Below are positions 63,201-64,000 of a DNA stretch of 64,000 nt, one piece after another. Each line of letters opens with the position of its first letter. Within the stretch, counting starts at the first letter, position 1. The notes below the pieces were generated by a model. It saw nothing but the letters and a program-made list of their open reading frames with translations. It had not been told where the DNA came from and did not search any database. Position numbers and translations under genes: made by a program. This stretch comes from Desulfacinum hydrothermale DSM 13146 (GTDB taxonomy: Bacteria; Desulfobacterota; Syntrophobacteria; Syntrophobacterales; DSM-9756), in assembly GCF_900176285.1 (NCBI RefSeq), contig NZ_FWXF01000008.1, positions 1 to 64,000 of the forward strand, read 5' to 3'.

Positions 63201-64000
63201 CGTGTTCGCCCCGCACCCATGAGCCCCTCTTCCAGGACTGTCTGAAGGAGGCGGGGATCAACAAGTATCTCTTTGAGATGGCCAATATCCGCGACCAGTG
63301 TTCCTGGGTGCACGGATCGGATCCCGCCAGGGCCACGGAGAAAGCCAAGGACTTGGTGCGCATGGCCGTTTCCAAATCGCTCTTTTTGGAACCTCTGGAG
63401 GAACTGCCCGTTCCCGTCACTCAGCACGCCCTGGTTTTGGGTGGCGGAGCGGCCGGCATGACGGCGGCCAAAAACCTTGCCGATCAAGGCTTTTTCACCT
63501 ATCTGGTGGAAAAGGAAGACCGTTTGGGCGGTGAGGCGGCCAAGTGGATGCGCCGCCACCCCACGGGACTGGATGTGGCCGGCGCCCTAAGGCAGCTTGT
63601 AAACGAGGTGGAACACCACCCCAACATCCACGTCCTGCTGGAAAGCCGGGTGCTGTCCTTCGAAGGGCATACGGGTCATTTCATCAGCCGGGTGTCCACC
63701 CCCCAGGGTGCGAAAACGCTGGAATACGGCGCCCTGGTGGTGGCCACGGGCGGAGAAGAATACCGGCCGAAGGACTATGGCTACGGCACTGATCCCCGAA
63801 TCCTCACCCAACGTGAATTCCACAAGAGGATCGCCGACGAAGACGCAGCGGCCGCCCAGGTCCGGCACGTGGTGATGATCCAGTGCGTGGGGTCCCGGGA
63901 TGAAGAACGCCCTTATTGCAGTCGGGTCTGCTGCACGGCGGCCGTCTCCAATGCCTTGATGCTCAAGGAAGCCAATCCGGAAGCCCAGATCACCATTCTT
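60221..64000 (+). CDS. hdrA: HdrA-type flavoprotein, two HdrA modules with a GltD/NfnB insertion (cut by window edge)
   Basis: The first 1260 residues of a gene that runs off the right edge; ATG 60221 follows GGAGG. Module 1: FAD domain (SGGIAGMQASLDLANSGYQV, GGNMAKLDKTFPTNDCSTCM), ferredoxin motif CTACGECMRVCPVE near residue 113. Then an inserted GltD/NfnB-type part (about 160-580) with its own cluster cysteines (CKAACPAGI, CGRVCHHPCETACSRG), two Rossmann motifs (VIGAGPAGLTAAYYLALKGH, VIGGGNCAMDVARSCLRLGA) for FAD and NAD(P). HdrA resumes with CGVCSECYQCVEVC near 630 and CVGSRD/YCSSVCC. Module 2 from about 927: IGVFVCHCGINIAGVV, then a second FAD domain VLGGGAAGMTAAKNLADQGF at 1070. A single polypeptide with several flavins and many clusters suits electron bifurcation between NAD(P)H, ferredoxin and the HdrBC/MetFV side. 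Confidence 0.92.
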   Translation, partial: MSSHDSERGKVIGSVMVVSGGIAGMQASLDLANSGYQVVLVERDISIGGNMAKLDKTFPTNDCSTCMISPKLIEVASHPNIHILTRTRVLGLEGEPGRFRVTVERQPRYVLEDRCTACGECMRVCPVEIPADFNHGLNKRKAIYRHFPQAIPSSFAIDKKGTAPCKAACPAGISVQGYVALISQGKYREALKLIRKDNPLPAVCGRVCHHPCETACSRGQVDEPVAIDFLKRFVCDWEAAQGIEERPERKEPTGKKVAVIGAGPAGLTAAYYLALKGHEVTVFEAMPEPGGWLRYGIPEYRLPRQVLKAEIDFIRACGVQIRTSMRLGRDFQLEDLRKQGYQALFLAIGTQRDLRLNVPGENLLEVYTGTDFLKKLNSGEKPPLGKRVAVIGGGNCAMDVARSCLRLGADEVHIIYRRSRDEMPANPEEVEEALEEGVQIHFLAAPIAIEGSEDGHVSGLQCIRMELGAPDESGRRRPIPVEGSEYHMDVDSVIAAIGLMTDLDDLEAMDPSSRPRVSRWGTLMVDPLTYATNIPDVFAGGDVATGPATVVQAIAAGKEVAVSIDRYLRGQDLKAGRRPNVQAAPAPDLRVPRVPRTPMPRLDPAERARTFQEVQLGFDEQSARREAERCLNCGVCSECYQCVEVCLAKAVDHTMEPVEETLEVGAVVYACGYAPFDPRRKPEYGYGRYPNVITALEYERILAASGPTNGHVRRPSDGAVPKKMAWIQCVGSRDVTVGKDYCSSVCCMYATKQAVVTMDHEPDVETTIFYIDLRAMGKGFERYWDRAATRHGVRYVRCQISRIIETPEGNNLEVTYVEEDGRLRTEVFDMVILSVGLSVPESAMETAQAFGMKTDRFGFVETDPLDPVVSRPGIYTCGVSGEPKDIPETVVEASAAAASVQSLLLEARNTRTTPPLQVEERSLPGDIPRIGVFVCHCGINIAGVVDVEAVAAYARGLPNVVHAENLLFTCSTDSTQKIKEIIRQKNLNRVVVASCSPRTHEPLFQDCLKEAGINKYLFEMANIRDQCSWVHGSDPARATEKAKDLVRMAVSKSLFLEPLEELPVPVTQHALVLGGGAAGMTAAKNLADQGFFTYLVEKEDRLGGEAAKWMRRHPTGLDVAGALRQLVNEVEHHPNIHVLLESRVLSFEGHTGHFISRVSTPQGAKTLEYGALVVATGGEEYRPKDYGYGTDPRILTQREFHKRIADEDAAAAQVRHVVMIQCVGSRDEERPYCSRVCCTAAVSNALMLKEANPEAQITIL

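Overview
The window is a GC-rich chromosomal segment that looks like an anaerobic, sulfate-reducing or syntrophic member of the Desulfobacterota, most likely the Syntrophobacteria. The reasons are a four-subunit pyruvate-type ferredoxin oxidoreductase, a MetF/MetV methylene-tetrahydrofolate reductase pair, a CooC-like ATPase, an HdrCBA set with a selenocysteine-type MvhD, many sigma-54 activators, and a mitochondrial-EF-G1-like EF-G. The taxonomic call is inference; no rRNA gene is present.

Layout. 0-2 kb: cut-off IS1380-type transposase and two AT-rich genes for secreted cysteine-containing proteins. 2.6-5.1 kb: GAF/sigma-54 activator and a small secreted protein. 5.1-9.2 kb: a decayed locus in which leuC and tctB are intact, while leuD, a tartrate/D-malate dehydrogenase gene, tctA and a divergent sigma-54 activator are each cut by two deletion junctions. 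9.6-12.6 kb: porCDAB operon behind a good sigma-70 promoter. 12.8-16.4 kb: recR, ebfC, dnaX, two tRNA-Ser genes and tadA, whose stop codon lies inside a tRNA gene. 16.9-25.5 kb: small Cys-rich protein, MepA-LysM endopeptidase, EF-G, two uncharacterised cytoplasmic proteins, rmuC and queF. 25.5-35.4 kb: Gld-type ABC exporter operon, dnaJ, rpoZ, groESL with a CIRCE operator, and a cobalamin adenosyltransferase. 35.5-46.8 kb: two membrane histidine kinases, UDP-glucose dehydrogenase, and an operon tsaC / murG fused to HEAT repeats / mraY / periplasmic sulfite-oxidase-fold protein / kinase. 47.1-49.7 kb: purE, purD and a stand-alone IMP cyclohydrolase.

49.8-64 kb is the most interesting part. It carries a cooC-like ATPase, metF, metV and an mvhD read through an in-frame TGA (selenocysteine). 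Next come an archaemetzincin, an NtrC-type response regulator and a soluble histidine kinase with an N-terminal Rossmann domain. Divergently, behind a candidate sigma-54 promoter, lie a GcvH-like protein with a duplicated four-cysteine motif, hdrC, hdrB and a giant hdrA in which two HdrA flavin modules flank a GltD/NfnB-type insertion. By analogy with the MetFV-HdrABC-MvhD complex described in Moorella, these genes probably encode an electron-bifurcating or confurcating methylene-THF reductase. The kinase and regulator may adjust its expression to NAD(H) status.

A dispersed ~200-bp intergenic repeat with a GC-rich hairpin occurs four times in the same orientation, near 4.2, 9.4, 16.6 and 46.9 kb.
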